Source: Chryseobacterium luteum | Lineage (GTDB): Bacteria; Bacteroidota; Bacteroidia; Flavobacteriales; Weeksellaceae | Direction: 5' to 3' | DNA length: 64,000 nt | NCBI RefSeq assembly: GCF_000737785.1 | Contig: NZ_JPRO01000013.1 | Span: 1-64,000, forward strand | In this document: in pieces, positions 16,771 to 25,731 of the stretch | Position numbering within the stretch: the first letter of the stretch is position 1 | Layout of the letters: each line of letters starts with the position of its first letter | Made by a program: the position numbers and the translations under genes | The notes under the pieces: generated by a model | What the model saw: the letters and a program-made list of their open reading frames with translations, nothing else | The model's database searches: none | Told to the model about the DNA's origin: nothing

Positions 16771-16926
16771 TTATATACAGGGCTCCATTATTGGGCATTT
16801 AGCCGGAAGTGTAGTGTAATATGTACATTCACCCGTTGCACAAATAGTTTGACAGCATATCATTGCTCCGGAACCCATAATTTGTCTTAAATTTTCTCTG
16901 CTTAGTTTTTTAATAGACTTTTTCAT
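16771..16926 (-). CDS. Bacteriocin-like peptide with KLSRENL leader
   Basis: 51 residues from an ATG at 16926. The leader (MKKSIKKLSRENLRQIMGSG) matches the KLSRENL...G(S/G)G leaders of short 'bacteriocin-like' peptides found throughout Chryseobacterium. The core after the Gly-Ser-Gly has six cysteines within 31 residues (MICCQTICATGECTYY..., CPIMEPCI), so it may be disulfide-bonded or otherwise modified. Leaders of this kind are cleaved by C39-peptidase ABC exporters; none is adjacent. Antibacterial activity is not established for these peptides. Too short for common gene-length cut-offs. Confidence 0.8.
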   Translation of the reverse strand: MKKSIKKLSRENLRQIMGSGAMICCQTICATGECTYYTTLPAKCPIMEPCI

Positions 16927-17046
16927 AGTAACGTGATTTTATTTTTTTTAGCTGTTAAATGTATAAATTTAATCTGAAAGTTTTTATAATATTTCATAAA
17001 GCTTTAATGATTTATACAATCTGGAAAATGAAGTATAAATAGGAAT

Positions 17047-17343
17047 TTACACAATACGCAAATCATTAAATTGATCTTCTCCAAACTTATCCTGAAACTT
17101 CTTCAGGTAAAAAGTTTTACGCATTTGGAAATCATGCTTTAACAGCGGAGAATCAATCTTGATGATGATGCACTTGCCTTCAATATTAACACTTCTGATC
17201 TCATTAAAAAGGCTCTCGTCGAGATAGTCCTCAAGAAAATCTTTAATTTCAAAGGCAATCAGCTTATGTTCAAAACCATAGATTCTTGCAAAAGATTTTA
17301 CAAGTTCCGATGACTGAAATTCACGTTTTTTATTCTTCTTCAT
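17047..17343 (-). CDS. DUF721 (DciA-like) protein
   Basis: 98 residues. The basic N-terminus (MKKNKKREFQSSELVKSFARIYG) and the pattern DYLDESLFNEIRSVNIEGKCIIIKIDSPLLKHDFQMRK fit the DUF721/DciA N-terminal domain, whose members help load the replicative helicase in bacteria lacking DnaC/DnaI. In Bacteroidota this gene usually sits directly beside recF, as it nearly does here: a four-helix-bundle gene separates them. Identification as DciA-like is by family; direct helicase-loading function in this group is inferred. Confidence 0.85.
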   Translation of the reverse strand: MKKNKKREFQSSELVKSFARIYGFEHKLIAFEIKDFLEDYLDESLFNEIRSVNIEGKCIIIKIDSPLLKHDFQMRKTFYLKKFQDKFGEDQFNDLRIV

Positions 17344-17353
17344 AGGGGTGGTA

Positions 17354-17364
17354 CGGGTTCCGGG
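17354..17364 (+). repeat. Left arm of inverted repeat around the four-helix-bundle gene
   Basis: CGGGTTCCGGG, perfectly inverted at 17945-17955. The two arms bracket the four-helix-bundle gene between the DUF721 gene and recF. Confidence 0.6.
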
Positions 17365-17468
17365 TTATATAGTGTAGGTTTTTCGTTTCGAGTTGCTGGA
17401 TGAGTTTGGAAGTGATTTCAAAATTTTATGATCATATTTCGGTTACTACTTCACGGTCCGTATATCAA

Positions 17469-17843
17469 TCATATTTTCTTTTCGTTCCAGTTTTCTTTGG
17501 CCCATTTCTTATAATTGTTAATTTTTCCACCTAATACATTATACTCATTTCTTAATGTTTCGAATTCTAATGAAATATCAGGATACAGTGCCATAATTTT
17601 TTCCAAATGATTAATCGTTTCATCATTACTGGCATGACTGTAAATCAGAAAGCGGATATATTCATTTTTATAACATGATCTTCCATAACCTTCCACAATA
17701 TTGGTGATAACGGAATCAGAAGATCTCCTTAATTGACTGCCTAACTCAAATAACTCATATTTTGGAAGGAGAAAAGTAGCCTTATGTGTTCTCAGAAATA
17801 ATTCAAAAGCAGTTTTATAAATCTCTAAATTTCGATAGCTCAT
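17469..17843 (-). CDS. Four helix bundle protein (23S rRNA intervening-sequence protein family)
   Basis: The TIGR02436-type fold is recognisable by MSYRNLEIYKTAFELF, QLRRSSDSVITNIVEGYGR and the helical remainder (124 residues from the ATG at 17843). The frame is open up to an ATG at 17888, but family proteins begin near the MSYRNLEIYK position, so 17843 is preferred. Homologues sit in 23S rRNA intervening sequences, near diversity-generating elements or free in genomes; their function is unknown. An 11-bp inverted repeat flanks the gene, which separates the usually adjacent DUF721 gene and recF, suggesting insertion. Confidence 0.88.
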   Translation of the reverse strand: MSYRNLEIYKTAFELFLRTHKATFLLPKYELFELGSQLRRSSDSVITNIVEGYGRSCYKNEYIRFLIYSHASNDETINHLEKIMALYPDISLEFETLRNEYNVLGGKINNYKKWAKENWNEKKI

Positions 17844-17944
17844 AATCATTTGTGTTTGGGCTAAATTTAACAAATTTAAATTTACCAATCACCTAAATCC
17901 AAATTTACCCCTCAACTTTAGATTCTACATTCCTGATCCCGAAT

Positions 17945-17955
17945 CCCGGAACCCG
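17945..17955 (-). repeat. Right arm of inverted repeat around the four-helix-bundle gene
   Basis: CCCGGAACCCG, the exact reverse complement of 17354-17364. It lies 9 bp from the recF stop. Confidence 0.6.
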
Positions 17956-17964
17956 CATATCTCT

Positions 17965-19068
17965 TTAAACCTCAAAAATAATACTCTCCTCATTAATCTT
18001 CTTCACCACACTTTCCGTACGTTCCCTGTGTGTATCCGTAATGAAAATCTGTCCGAAACTTTCCTGGTTCACCAGCTCAATCAGTTGTGAAACCCGTGTA
18101 TCATCAAGCTTGTCAAAAATATCATCCAACAGAAGAATGGGAGTCTTCTTTGTTAATTCTTTAACAAGGCTCATCTGTGCCAGCTTTAACGAGATCAGGA
18201 AAGATTTCTGCTGTCCCTGCGACCCTGTTTTCTTGATCAGTACATGATCCATCTCAAAAAGCAAATCATCCTTGTGAATTCCCTTTGAAGTATACGTCAG
18301 CATCCGGTCTCTTTCAAGACTTTCCGTTAAAAGGTGCCGAAAAGTTCTGTCAGGCTGAGCAGAGTCGAAGCCTTCACTTAAATCAGACTGATACTGGACA
18401 GAAACCGTTTCTTTTCCTCCCGAAATAATCCTGTAGAAATTCTGAACAATTGGTCCCAGTCTCTCAACAAAGTTCCTTCTTTTCACGAAAATACCGGTCC
18501 CGAATTTTGTGATAGGAGCATCATAGATTTCCAGTGAATCTCTATCCCAGGTTCTGTTTTTGGCGAAATACTTTAACAGTGCATTTCTCTGCTGTACCGT
18601 TTTCTGGTACTGTATCAGGTCAAACAGATACTCCGAATCCGTCTGTGAAATCATAGAATCCAGAAACCTTCTCCGGCTTTCCCCGGAATCTGAAATCAGG
18701 TTGGAATCATACGGTGAGATCATCACACTTGGAAGGTAGCCAATGTGGTCTGCAAGCCGGTCGTAGCTTTTATCATTCTTTTTAATGATCTTTTTAGCTT
18801 CTTTGGGCTGGGAGATCTTAATAATGTCTTCACTGTCTTCGTTCTGGACTTCAGCATCGATGGTGAAAAAATCTTCATCCCTTTTGATATTGTTAAAATC
18901 CGTGTTCCCTAAAAAACTTTTTCCTACGGATAAATAGTGCAGTGCATCGAGGATATTGGTCTTTCCGGCACCGTTGTTTCCCACAAAACAGTTGATCTGC
19001 GGAGAGAATTCGAACTTCTTTTCCGAATGATTTTTGAAATTGTAAAGGGAAAGCTTTTTGATAATCAT
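17965..19068 (-). CDS. recF: DNA replication and repair protein RecF
   Basis: 367 residues. Walker A GNNGAGKT at 30-37, SMC/ABC signature region (KTGSQGQQKSFLISLKLAQ) and Walker B LLLDDIFDKLD followed by QIFITDTH are all present. RecF is an ATPase that loads RecA through RecOR at gapped DNA. Residues about 233-242 (GFDSAQPDRT) are unusual: they are encoded by a copy of a dispersed repeat (18343-18372) inserted in frame between SDLSE and FRHLLTESLERDR. The domain core is intact, so the protein is probably active. Three bp downstream of the UbiA-like gene, probably one operon. Confidence 0.96.
   Translation of the reverse strand: MIIKKLSLYNFKNHSEKKFEFSPQINCFVGNNGAGKTNILDALHYLSVGKSFLGNTDFNNIKRDEDFFTIDAEVQNEDSEDIIKISQPKEAKKIIKKNDKSYDRLADHIGYLPSVMISPYDSNLISDSGESRRRFLDSMISQTDSEYLFDLIQYQKTVQQRNALLKYFAKNRTWDRDSLEIYDAPITKFGTGIFVKRRNFVERLGPIVQNFYRIISGGKETVSVQYQSDLSEGFDSAQPDRTFRHLLTESLERDRMLTYTSKGIHKDDLLFEMDHVLIKKTGSQGQQKSFLISLKLAQMSLVKELTKKTPILLLDDIFDKLDDTRVSQLIELVNQESFGQIFITDTHRERTESVVKKINEESIIFEV
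18343..18372. repeat. REP-like dispersed element inside recF
   Basis: The core CTGTCAGGCTGAGCAGAG followed by TCGAAGCC belongs to a short repeat that I recognise from many flavobacterial intergenic regions (GGCTTCGACTCxGCTCAGCC). Here it lies within coding sequence, gives the peptide GFDSAQPD, and keeps the frame. Confidence 0.65.
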
Positions 19069-19071
19069 TCG

Positions 19072-19827
19072 TCAAAAATACTCCATTATTAGTAAAAATA
19101 AAAAAGGAAGTGCAGAACAGGTTTCTATGCCGAATGAAAAATAAGTGTCATCTCTTTTATTTTCAGAGAAATAGATGAGGATAAATGTAATGATTCCTGA
19201 GAGAAAAAATGCAGTGCCATAGATCAGTTTAAGATAAAAAACAGCCAGAAGAATGCTGACAAAGACCAGTGCATAGGCAATGTATTTTGTATTCTGAACA
19301 CCGATCATTTTGGGAAAAGTCTGTACCGTATCACTTTTCATATCCCTGATGTCAAAAGGCAGGACGAGAGCCGTTATAAAAAAGAAGCTGACCAGGAATA
19401 TCGGAAGGCTGAATTCAGGAAGCGTAAGCCAGCTGTTGACCAAAGCCCATACAAGGCCTACGTAAAATACCTTAAGCAACGGAATTTTCCGGATATAGAC
19501 ATCCAGAAAAAAACTGTTATAAAGCAGTCCCAGCACCACAATGACAAACCATTTTAAAAGCCTTATTTCATTGTGGTTATGAATAATCAGAAAAGCACAC
19601 ACAATGCCTGCTATGGCATTCAGAACCAGTATTTTCAGAAAGTGCCTGGTATATTGGTATTTTGTGTAAAGATAACCGCTGAAGTAAGTAATGAAAATTA
19701 ACAGTACGGTAGGGAAACGAAATGTGTTTTGTTCCTCCATGAAAAATACTGCAAAAAGAGTTCCCATTAAAGAGACATAAATTTGGCTGTCAATGACAGT
19801 TTTTTTCAGTATTTTTAAGAAATTCAT
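19072..19827 (-). CDS. UbiA-like integral membrane protein
   Basis: 251 residues, about eight membrane spans. The motif LPFDIRDMKSD and following FPKMIGVQNTKY resemble the second Asp-rich motif and downstream region of UbiA prenyltransferases. The first motif (NDxxDxxxD between the second and third spans) is not visible; the equivalent region reads YFSGYLYTKYQYTRHF. The protein is therefore a UbiA-superfamily member that may have lost normal prenyl transfer. Its ATG is only 18 bp from that of the divergent macroglobulin gene. Function unknown. Confidence 0.75.
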   Translation of the reverse strand: MNFLKILKKTVIDSQIYVSLMGTLFAVFFMEEQNTFRFPTVLLIFITYFSGYLYTKYQYTRHFLKILVLNAIAGIVCAFLIIHNHNEIRLLKWFVIVVLGLLYNSFFLDVYIRKIPLLKVFYVGLVWALVNSWLTLPEFSLPIFLVSFFFITALVLPFDIRDMKSDTVQTFPKMIGVQNTKYIAYALVFVSILLAVFYLKLIYGTAFFLSGIITFILIYFSENKRDDTYFSFGIETCSALPFLFLLIMEYF

Positions 19828-19831
19828 TTAT

Positions 19832-19839
19832 CAAAAATA
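19832..19839 (-). promoter_or_regulatory. TAnnTTTG box immediately before the UbiA-like start
   Basis: TATTTTTG on the minus strand, 4 nt before the ATG at 19827. If used as a -7 element, the transcript would begin at or within the start codon (leaderless). Confidence 0.35.
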
Positions 19840-19845
19840 ATACCT

Positions 19846-22800
19846 ATGAAAAACATCTCCAAATATGTTCTGTTGTTTTTTACTTTTTTCAGTATATTTT
19901 CCTCAGCCCAGGACTTCTATGAGGAGCAATGGCTGAAAGTGGCAGAAGGCTATCGCAACGGAGATTTCAAATCAAGTCTTCCCATTATACTGGATATTCA
20001 GAAAAAAGCAGTTAATGAGAGGAAGACCACGGAAATTATAAAATCATTGAAAGCCGAATTTGCGATCTATAAAGACACTCAGGATGATCCTAAAAATGAT
20101 TATGCATCCGTTTTCTTTTCAAAAATCAGCAATACGGAAAAAGAGTTGAAAAAAAATGATCTGCTTTTATTTAAAGTTCTGGAGATAGAGTTTTTTGAAG
20201 ACTATTATGAAAAAAATAAATGGGAAATCCAGAAACGGACAGATGTTGATAAAGAGGATATTACGGAAATTGAATCATGGACGAAACTTGATTTTAAAAA
20301 TTACTACCTGAAGAAGTTTCAGGAGCTTTCGGAAATTGATAAAAAGCTTAAAAAAGTACGTCTTGAAAAATATAAAGATGCCTTCGATAAAGAAAGCGAT
20401 TTCGATTTCTTTCCTACACTATACGACTGGAAAGTTAAAAAAAATATAGAGTTCCTGAACAACAGCGATATATTTACAAAAAATGAACTGAAAGATAACC
20501 AGGCTGTTGTTCAGGCATTATACCAGGATCTTATTGATAGTAATGAAGGTAATCCTAAACTTTATTTTCAGCATCAAAAACTGATTTACGGGAACGTGAT
20601 AAAGAAAGATGACCAGTTTACCGAAAAACAGATCGCTCTGATCAACTCTACGGTAGTGGGTGATTACAAAATATTAATTGTCAATAATGTGGCCGGCGGT
20701 CTTTTCATGTCAAAACCTGATGAGGTGGATACTCTTATCAATAAAGTAAAAAGAGAATATCCCGGATCGAAGTTTCTTAGCAATATCACCTATCTGGAAA
20801 ACCAGATAAAGACTCCTGTTGTACAGCTTTTTTACGAAGTTCACAATGAACCGGAAAAACCGATTCAAATTATAGCCCAGCATAAAAATGCTGACCAGTT
20901 CACGATAAAAATCTACACGATCAATGATTTCAAAAAACAGCTCCAATATCTGAAAAATCTTGAATACACTGAATCTTACAGGAAAATAGATAAAACACTT
21001 TACAGAACGGATGTATTCACCCTTCCCACTAAGAAAGACTATAAAAACCATACCACAGCCCTTGAAATGAAGTCACTTCCCAAGGGAATGTACATCTGTG
21101 AATATATCAATGGAGAAGATGTATCTAAATTTTTGTTTTTTGTAACTTCTTCAAGAGTTATTTACAACGAAAAGAAAGACCATATCCTCGTTTCAAGGGA
21201 AGACGGCAGACCTATGCCCAATACGAGGCTCCTGAAATACGGTTTTGGAGATTATTCGAATGTAAATGAAACGCAACTGCTCATAGAAACAGATAATTTT
21301 GCCAGATTTCCTTCCGAAAAGACACAATACCATTACATATCTCCCTACATTATTTATGATCCTGTGAATAATGATTTCAATATGATGGAAGGAACTTATG
21401 AAGCCCGTTCCAATAATTATTCCTATCCACATACCCAGTTTTTTCTGGACAGGGAAATATTCAGACCCGGACAGACCGTGTATTTTAAGGCGGTGTCTAC
21501 AGTTCCCGATTTTGAGAAAAGAAGGGACAACATCATCATTAATAATGAACAGGAAGTGACGCTGTATGATGCCAACAGCCAGGTAATAAGCTCTAAAAAA
21601 TTTAAAACCAATGCATTCGGATCGTACAGCGGAAGTTTTGTGCTGCCGAAAGATAAGCTGAACGGGCAGTTCAGAATGCAGGTTTCCGGTGAATATAAAA
21701 GTTATCAGATCAATGATTCAAAATATTTCTCTGTCGAGGAATATAAGCGTCCGAAATTTGAGGTTATATTTGATACCATCAAAAAGGATTACAAATATGG
21801 CCAGACCATAGAATTGAAAGGGAAAGTTCTTACATTTTCAGGAATCCCGTTAAGCAATACCAATGTTAGTTTTGAGCTGAAAAAAGAAAATATACGCCAG
21901 CGCTATTTCTGGTGGTATCCCGTTGACCAGTACAGCAATGAAAACTCCATCCTGGGAAAAGCGGAAACCAACGAAAAAGGTGAATTTATCATTAAAATTG
22001 ATATGAAGAAGGATGAAAATACAGAAGGAATACAGGTTCATAATTATAAAGTAAAAACATCTGCCACAGACATTAACGGAGAAACCCAATCGGCAGAAAC
22101 CAATATAAAAGTAGCATCAGTTTCACACTATCTCACAGCTGGTGAAATAAAAGAGGCATCGGCAGATGATGAGCTTAAAATCAACGTGAAATCTTTCAAT
22201 TACAATGATATTCCTTTACAAAAGAATTATAACGTAAAATTGGTCCGTCTCAGACAGCCAAACAGAGTCCTGAGAAACAATTTTCAGAATAATATTCAGG
22301 ATCTTCCGAAAATGTCGAGGGAAGAATTCCTGGCCAGATTCCCGCATGACAGGTACGATAAGTCGGAAGACCGTAAAAACTGGGAAATCCTGAAAACGGT
22401 TACAGAACGTTCACAGAATGAAAAAGAACTGAGTCTTGGAAAACTCGAAGCCGGAGATTACAGGTTATTGGTCTACAATATCGAAGGAAAAGATACCATA
22501 AAAACACAGCAGGATTTCAGCATCTGGGATAAAAAAGGGCTGGGACCGGATCAGTTCCCTTTCCTTAAAATAACAGCTCCGAAAGATGAAGCCAAAAGAG
22601 GTTCGCAGGTGACTTTATACGCGTACTCCGCCATTCCGGATGCCGTAGTGAATGTGTACTGGCAGGACGGGCAGGGACGTAAAAAAATTGAAGAGAAAAA
22701 ATTCACCAATGGTGTACTGGCCTATACTTTCCCGGTCTCTCAGGATAAAAATATTGTTAAATATAATGTACAGTTTGTAGTGGTTCATTACAATGATGTG

Positions 22801-25725
22801 CAGAATGAATTTGCCAATATCTACGTTAAAAACGAAGAAGATCCTTTGAAAGTGGAACTCATGACCTTCCGGGATAAAGTAGAACCCAATTCAAAAGAAA
22901 AATGGAGCGTTAAGATTTTAGGAAAAAACAATGAAAAAGTAGTCGCGGAGGTGCTGGCTTCGATGTATGACAAATCCCTGGATAAATTTGCACCGAATAC
23001 CTATAGGTTTAATACATACTACATCCCGCACAGTGTGATCGAGGACTATAACGTAGATAACTTCTTTGAATCCCTGTACTGGTATAAAAAGGTTAATTAT
23101 GTAGAAACTAAAAACGTATACTTTCCACAGTTCAGATGGTTCGATGAAAATGTCTTTTATAACCTGTTGGTTAAATACTGCCTGACCACAGATACAGACG
23201 GAGATGGGATTGATGATCAACGCGATGCATGTCCTACTGTTCCCGGGTTGGAAACTTATAACGGCTGCCCAAGTCCCAAACGTTCGGTAGCAATGGAAGT
23301 CAACAGTAGTTTAAGCAGAAAAAAAGGCCGTTTTGAAAATGAAGAAGACAGCAGGCTTTCAGATAAAAAAGACAAGCAATCTGAAGATAAAAAAGAAGAC
23401 CTGGATGATGTGAAAGTCCGTAAGAACCTTAATGAAACAGCCTTTTTCTATCCCCAGTTAAGAACAGATCAGGAAGGCAGGGTAAGCTTTGAATTCACAA
23501 CTCCCGAAGCGCTCACCAAATGGAAGCTGATGTTTCTGGCCCACACCAAAGATGCGAGAAGTGCAGTTTTGGAAAAAGATATTGTTTCACAGAAAAAACT
23601 TTCCGTCAATCCAAACTATCCACGGTTTTTAAGAGAAGGTGATGAGCTCAGTTTCCAGACCAGGATCTCCAATCTTACCGATGAAGCTATGGCTGGTGTT
23701 GCGTCCTTACAGATCCTGAATGCAGAAACCAACGAAGATATTTCATCATTATTCGGGATCACCTCATCTGTACAGGATTTTAATGTGGGAGGAACCGGAA
23801 ATTCCACCGTAAGCTGGAACATTAAAACGCCTTTCAATAACGTTTATTCAATTATCATTAAAGTGGTGGCAAAATCAGGAAACCATTCCGACGGCGAGCA
23901 GATTCCGGTTGCCGTACTTTCAAACAGGATGCTGCTCACCGATGCTGTTCCTCTTTTTGTAAAGGAAGGACAGACCAAAACATTTACATTAACTAATTTA
24001 AAAAACAATACTTCCCCGACAGCTTCCAATTTCAGTAATACCCTGGAGCTGAAAACCAATCCGGTCTGGGAAATTATTTTTGCGCTTCCTGATCTTAGCC
24101 AGAATTTAAATATAAGCTCCGATGAAATATTCAATACCTGGTTTTCAGATGTGGTAGGAACTGAAATTTTCAAAGCCAATCCAAGAATGAAAGCGGTTTT
24201 TGATGAATACAAAACAGCCGATCTTCTCAAAAGCAATCTTGAAAAAAATCAGGAGCTTAAACAGGTCCTTCTGGAAGAAACCCCGTGGGTTCTCCAGGCC
24301 AAATCTGAAACAGAAACCATGAATAATATCTCAAGGCTTTTCGAGGTGAATGCTATGAAAAATTCAATCAATAAAGATTGGAGCCTGCTTAGGCAATATC
24401 AGAAAAGTGATGGAGGCTTTCCGTGGCTTCCCGGCTATGAAAGTTCCTATACCTGTTCATTATACATCCTGAAAAATCTTGGAAAAATGAATGAGTGGCT
24501 TAAAGACGGCATTTCTGAATACCAATCCGGCCAGAATGATATGGTTTCCTCCCTCATCAGTTTTGTAGACGGGCAGCTGGAAAGATACTGGAAGCAAGAA
24601 GAGGATAATCCGTGGAGCAATTTTGCTTTAGATTATCTGGATGCCAGAAGATATTGGGAAAAAGAATATCCGATCAGTGGAAAAGGAGCGGAACTCAAAA
24701 GTATGATCATTAGCCGGGCAGATCAATTCAAAGTAACGGATCTTACGTTCTTCGGAGTTCACAGGGCTGCCCTTATCTATGACAGTTACGGCCTTAAAAA
24801 CACCTCTAAAAAGCTGGTCAATTACCTGAAAGAAACATCCGTGTCCTCAGAAACCCAGGGCGCTTACTGGAAAAAGAACCTGAACGACTGGGGATGGTAT
24901 GAAAGTAAAGCCGTGAATCATGCAGGAGCCATAGAAGCTTTAAATAAAGTCACTCCGGATGATGTCGGTTTTATTGAAGAATCTAAAGTATGGCTGGCTA
25001 CCCAAAAAGAAGTCAATTCATGGGGAAATTCCAGAACAACGGCCGAGATTATTTACATTATGATGAATTCAGGAAAGTCATGGACTACACCAGAAGCAGA
25101 TAAAGCAACTGTGATCTGGGGTGGAAAAGAAGTTTCAACACAGACCAAAACTACAGGCTACCTGAAGCAGGTAATCAAATCAGACCGGATCAATCAGAGC
25201 CTTGCAGAAGTTACCGTTACAAAACATGGTCCGGGAATTGCACAAGGTGGATTATTCTGGCAGTATTATGAAAATCTGGAGAATGTGAAATCTACAGAAA
25301 CCTATCTTTCGATGAACAGAGAATATTATAAAAAAATAAAGACCGAAAACGGAGAGCAGCTGCTGAAGATTACGGAAGACAGCCCGCTGAAGGTAGGAGA
25401 CAGAATAACCGTAAGAATGATTCTGAATACAGACCGCCCGATGCAGTATGTACACCTGAAAGATATGAGGGCAGCCGGGTTAGAGCCTGTGGATGTACTC
25501 TCCGGCTACCAGTATAAAAATAATCTGGCCTATTACCAGGTTACAAAAGATGCTTCCACGAACTTCTTTATTTACTACATGTCAAAAGGGAAATATGTAT
25601 TTGAATATGACCTGGTATGTAATGCTTCAGGAAGATTCTCGAGCGGTTTTGCTGTTCTGCAGAATTATTATGCCCCTCAGATGAATTCCAGGACTGAAGG
25701 AAACAAAATAGAAATAAGAAAATAA
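19846..25725 (+). CDS. Alpha-2-macroglobulin-like protein 1 (with thrombospondin type 3-like motif)
   Basis: 1959 residues with a signal peptide ending near SSAQDF. Domains in order: a helical N-terminal region (~25-310), Bacteroidota-type macroglobulin beta domains, MG2 with DREIFRPGQTVYFKA (~535-550), an MG3-like domain starting EEYKRPKFEVIFD (~630), the bait-region domain (~900-1170), the A2M domain with TPEALTKWKLMFLAHTKD (~1218-1236), and a helical TED-like domain with GGFPWLPGYESSY near 1523. No thioester CxEQ motif is present, so any trapping would be non-covalent. Near residues 1114-1140 it has TDTDGDGIDDQRDACP, a calcium-binding thrombospondin type 3-like motif. Probably secreted or envelope-located protease trap; it precedes a paralogue and an ecotin gene. 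Confidence 0.9.
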   Translation: MKNISKYVLLFFTFFSIFSSAQDFYEEQWLKVAEGYRNGDFKSSLPIILDIQKKAVNERKTTEIIKSLKAEFAIYKDTQDDPKNDYASVFFSKISNTEKELKKNDLLLFKVLEIEFFEDYYEKNKWEIQKRTDVDKEDITEIESWTKLDFKNYYLKKFQELSEIDKKLKKVRLEKYKDAFDKESDFDFFPTLYDWKVKKNIEFLNNSDIFTKNELKDNQAVVQALYQDLIDSNEGNPKLYFQHQKLIYGNVIKKDDQFTEKQIALINSTVVGDYKILIVNNVAGGLFMSKPDEVDTLINKVKREYPGSKFLSNITYLENQIKTPVVQLFYEVHNEPEKPIQIIAQHKNADQFTIKIYTINDFKKQLQYLKNLEYTESYRKIDKTLYRTDVFTLPTKKDYKNHTTALEMKSLPKGMYICEYINGEDVSKFLFFVTSSRVIYNEKKDHILVSREDGRPMPNTRLLKYGFGDYSNVNETQLLIETDNFARFPSEKTQYHYISPYIIYDPVNNDFNMMEGTYEARSNNYSYPHTQFFLDREIFRPGQTVYFKAVSTVPDFEKRRDNIIINNEQEVTLYDANSQVISSKKFKTNAFGSYSGSFVLPKDKLNGQFRMQVSGEYKSYQINDSKYFSVEEYKRPKFEVIFDTIKKDYKYGQTIELKGKVLTFSGIPLSNTNVSFELKKENIRQRYFWWYPVDQYSNENSILGKAETNEKGEFIIKIDMKKDENTEGIQVHNYKVKTSATDINGETQSAETNIKVASVSHYLTAGEIKEASADDELKINVKSFNYNDIPLQKNYNVKLVRLRQPNRVLRNNFQNNIQDLPKMSREEFLARFPHDRYDKSEDRKNWEILKTVTERSQNEKELSLGKLEAGDYRLLVYNIEGKDTIKTQQDFSIWDKKGLGPDQFPFLKITAPKDEAKRGSQVTLYAYSAIPDAVVNVYWQDGQGRKKIEEKKFTNGVLAYTFPVSQDKNIVKYNVQFVVVHYNDVQNEFANIYVKNEEDPLKVELMTFRDKVEPNSKEKWSVKILGKNNEKVVAEVLASMYDKSLDKFAPNTYRFNTYYIPHSVIEDYNVDNFFESLYWYKKVNYVETKNVYFPQFRWFDENVFYNLLVKYCLTTDTDGDGIDDQRDACPTVPGLETYNGCPSPKRSVAMEVNSSLSRKKGRFENEEDSRLSDKKDKQSEDKKEDLDDVKVRKNLNETAFFYPQLRTDQEGRVSFEFTTPEALTKWKLMFLAHTKDARSAVLEKDIVSQKKLSVNPNYPRFLREGDELSFQTRISNLTDEAMAGVASLQILNAETNEDISSLFGITSSVQDFNVGGTGNSTVSWNIKTPFNNVYSIIIKVVAKSGNHSDGEQIPVAVLSNRMLLTDAVPLFVKEGQTKTFTLTNLKNNTSPTASNFSNTLELKTNPVWEIIFALPDLSQNLNISSDEIFNTWFSDVVGTEIFKANPRMKAVFDEYKTADLLKSNLEKNQELKQVLLEETPWVLQAKSETETMNNISRLFEVNAMKNSINKDWSLLRQYQKSDGGFPWLPGYESSYTCSLYILKNLGKMNEWLKDGISEYQSGQNDMVSSLISFVDGQLERYWKQEEDNPWSNFALDYLDARRYWEKEYPISGKGAELKSMIISRADQFKVTDLTFFGVHRAALIYDSYGLKNTSKKLVNYLKETSVSSETQGAYWKKNLNDWGWYESKAVNHAGAIEALNKVTPDDVGFIEESKVWLATQKEVNSWGNSRTTAEIIYIMMNSGKSWTTPEADKATVIWGGKEVSTQTKTTGYLKQVIKSDRINQSLAEVTVTKHGPGIAQGGLFWQYYENLENVKSTETYLSMNREYYKKIKTENGEQLLKITEDSPLKVGDRITVRMILNTDRPMQYVHLKDMRAAGLEPVDVLSGYQYKNNLAYYQVTKDASTNFFIYYMSKGKYVFEYDLVCNASGRFSSGFAVLQNYYAPQMNSRTEGNKIEIRK

Positions 25726-25731
25726 CAATAT

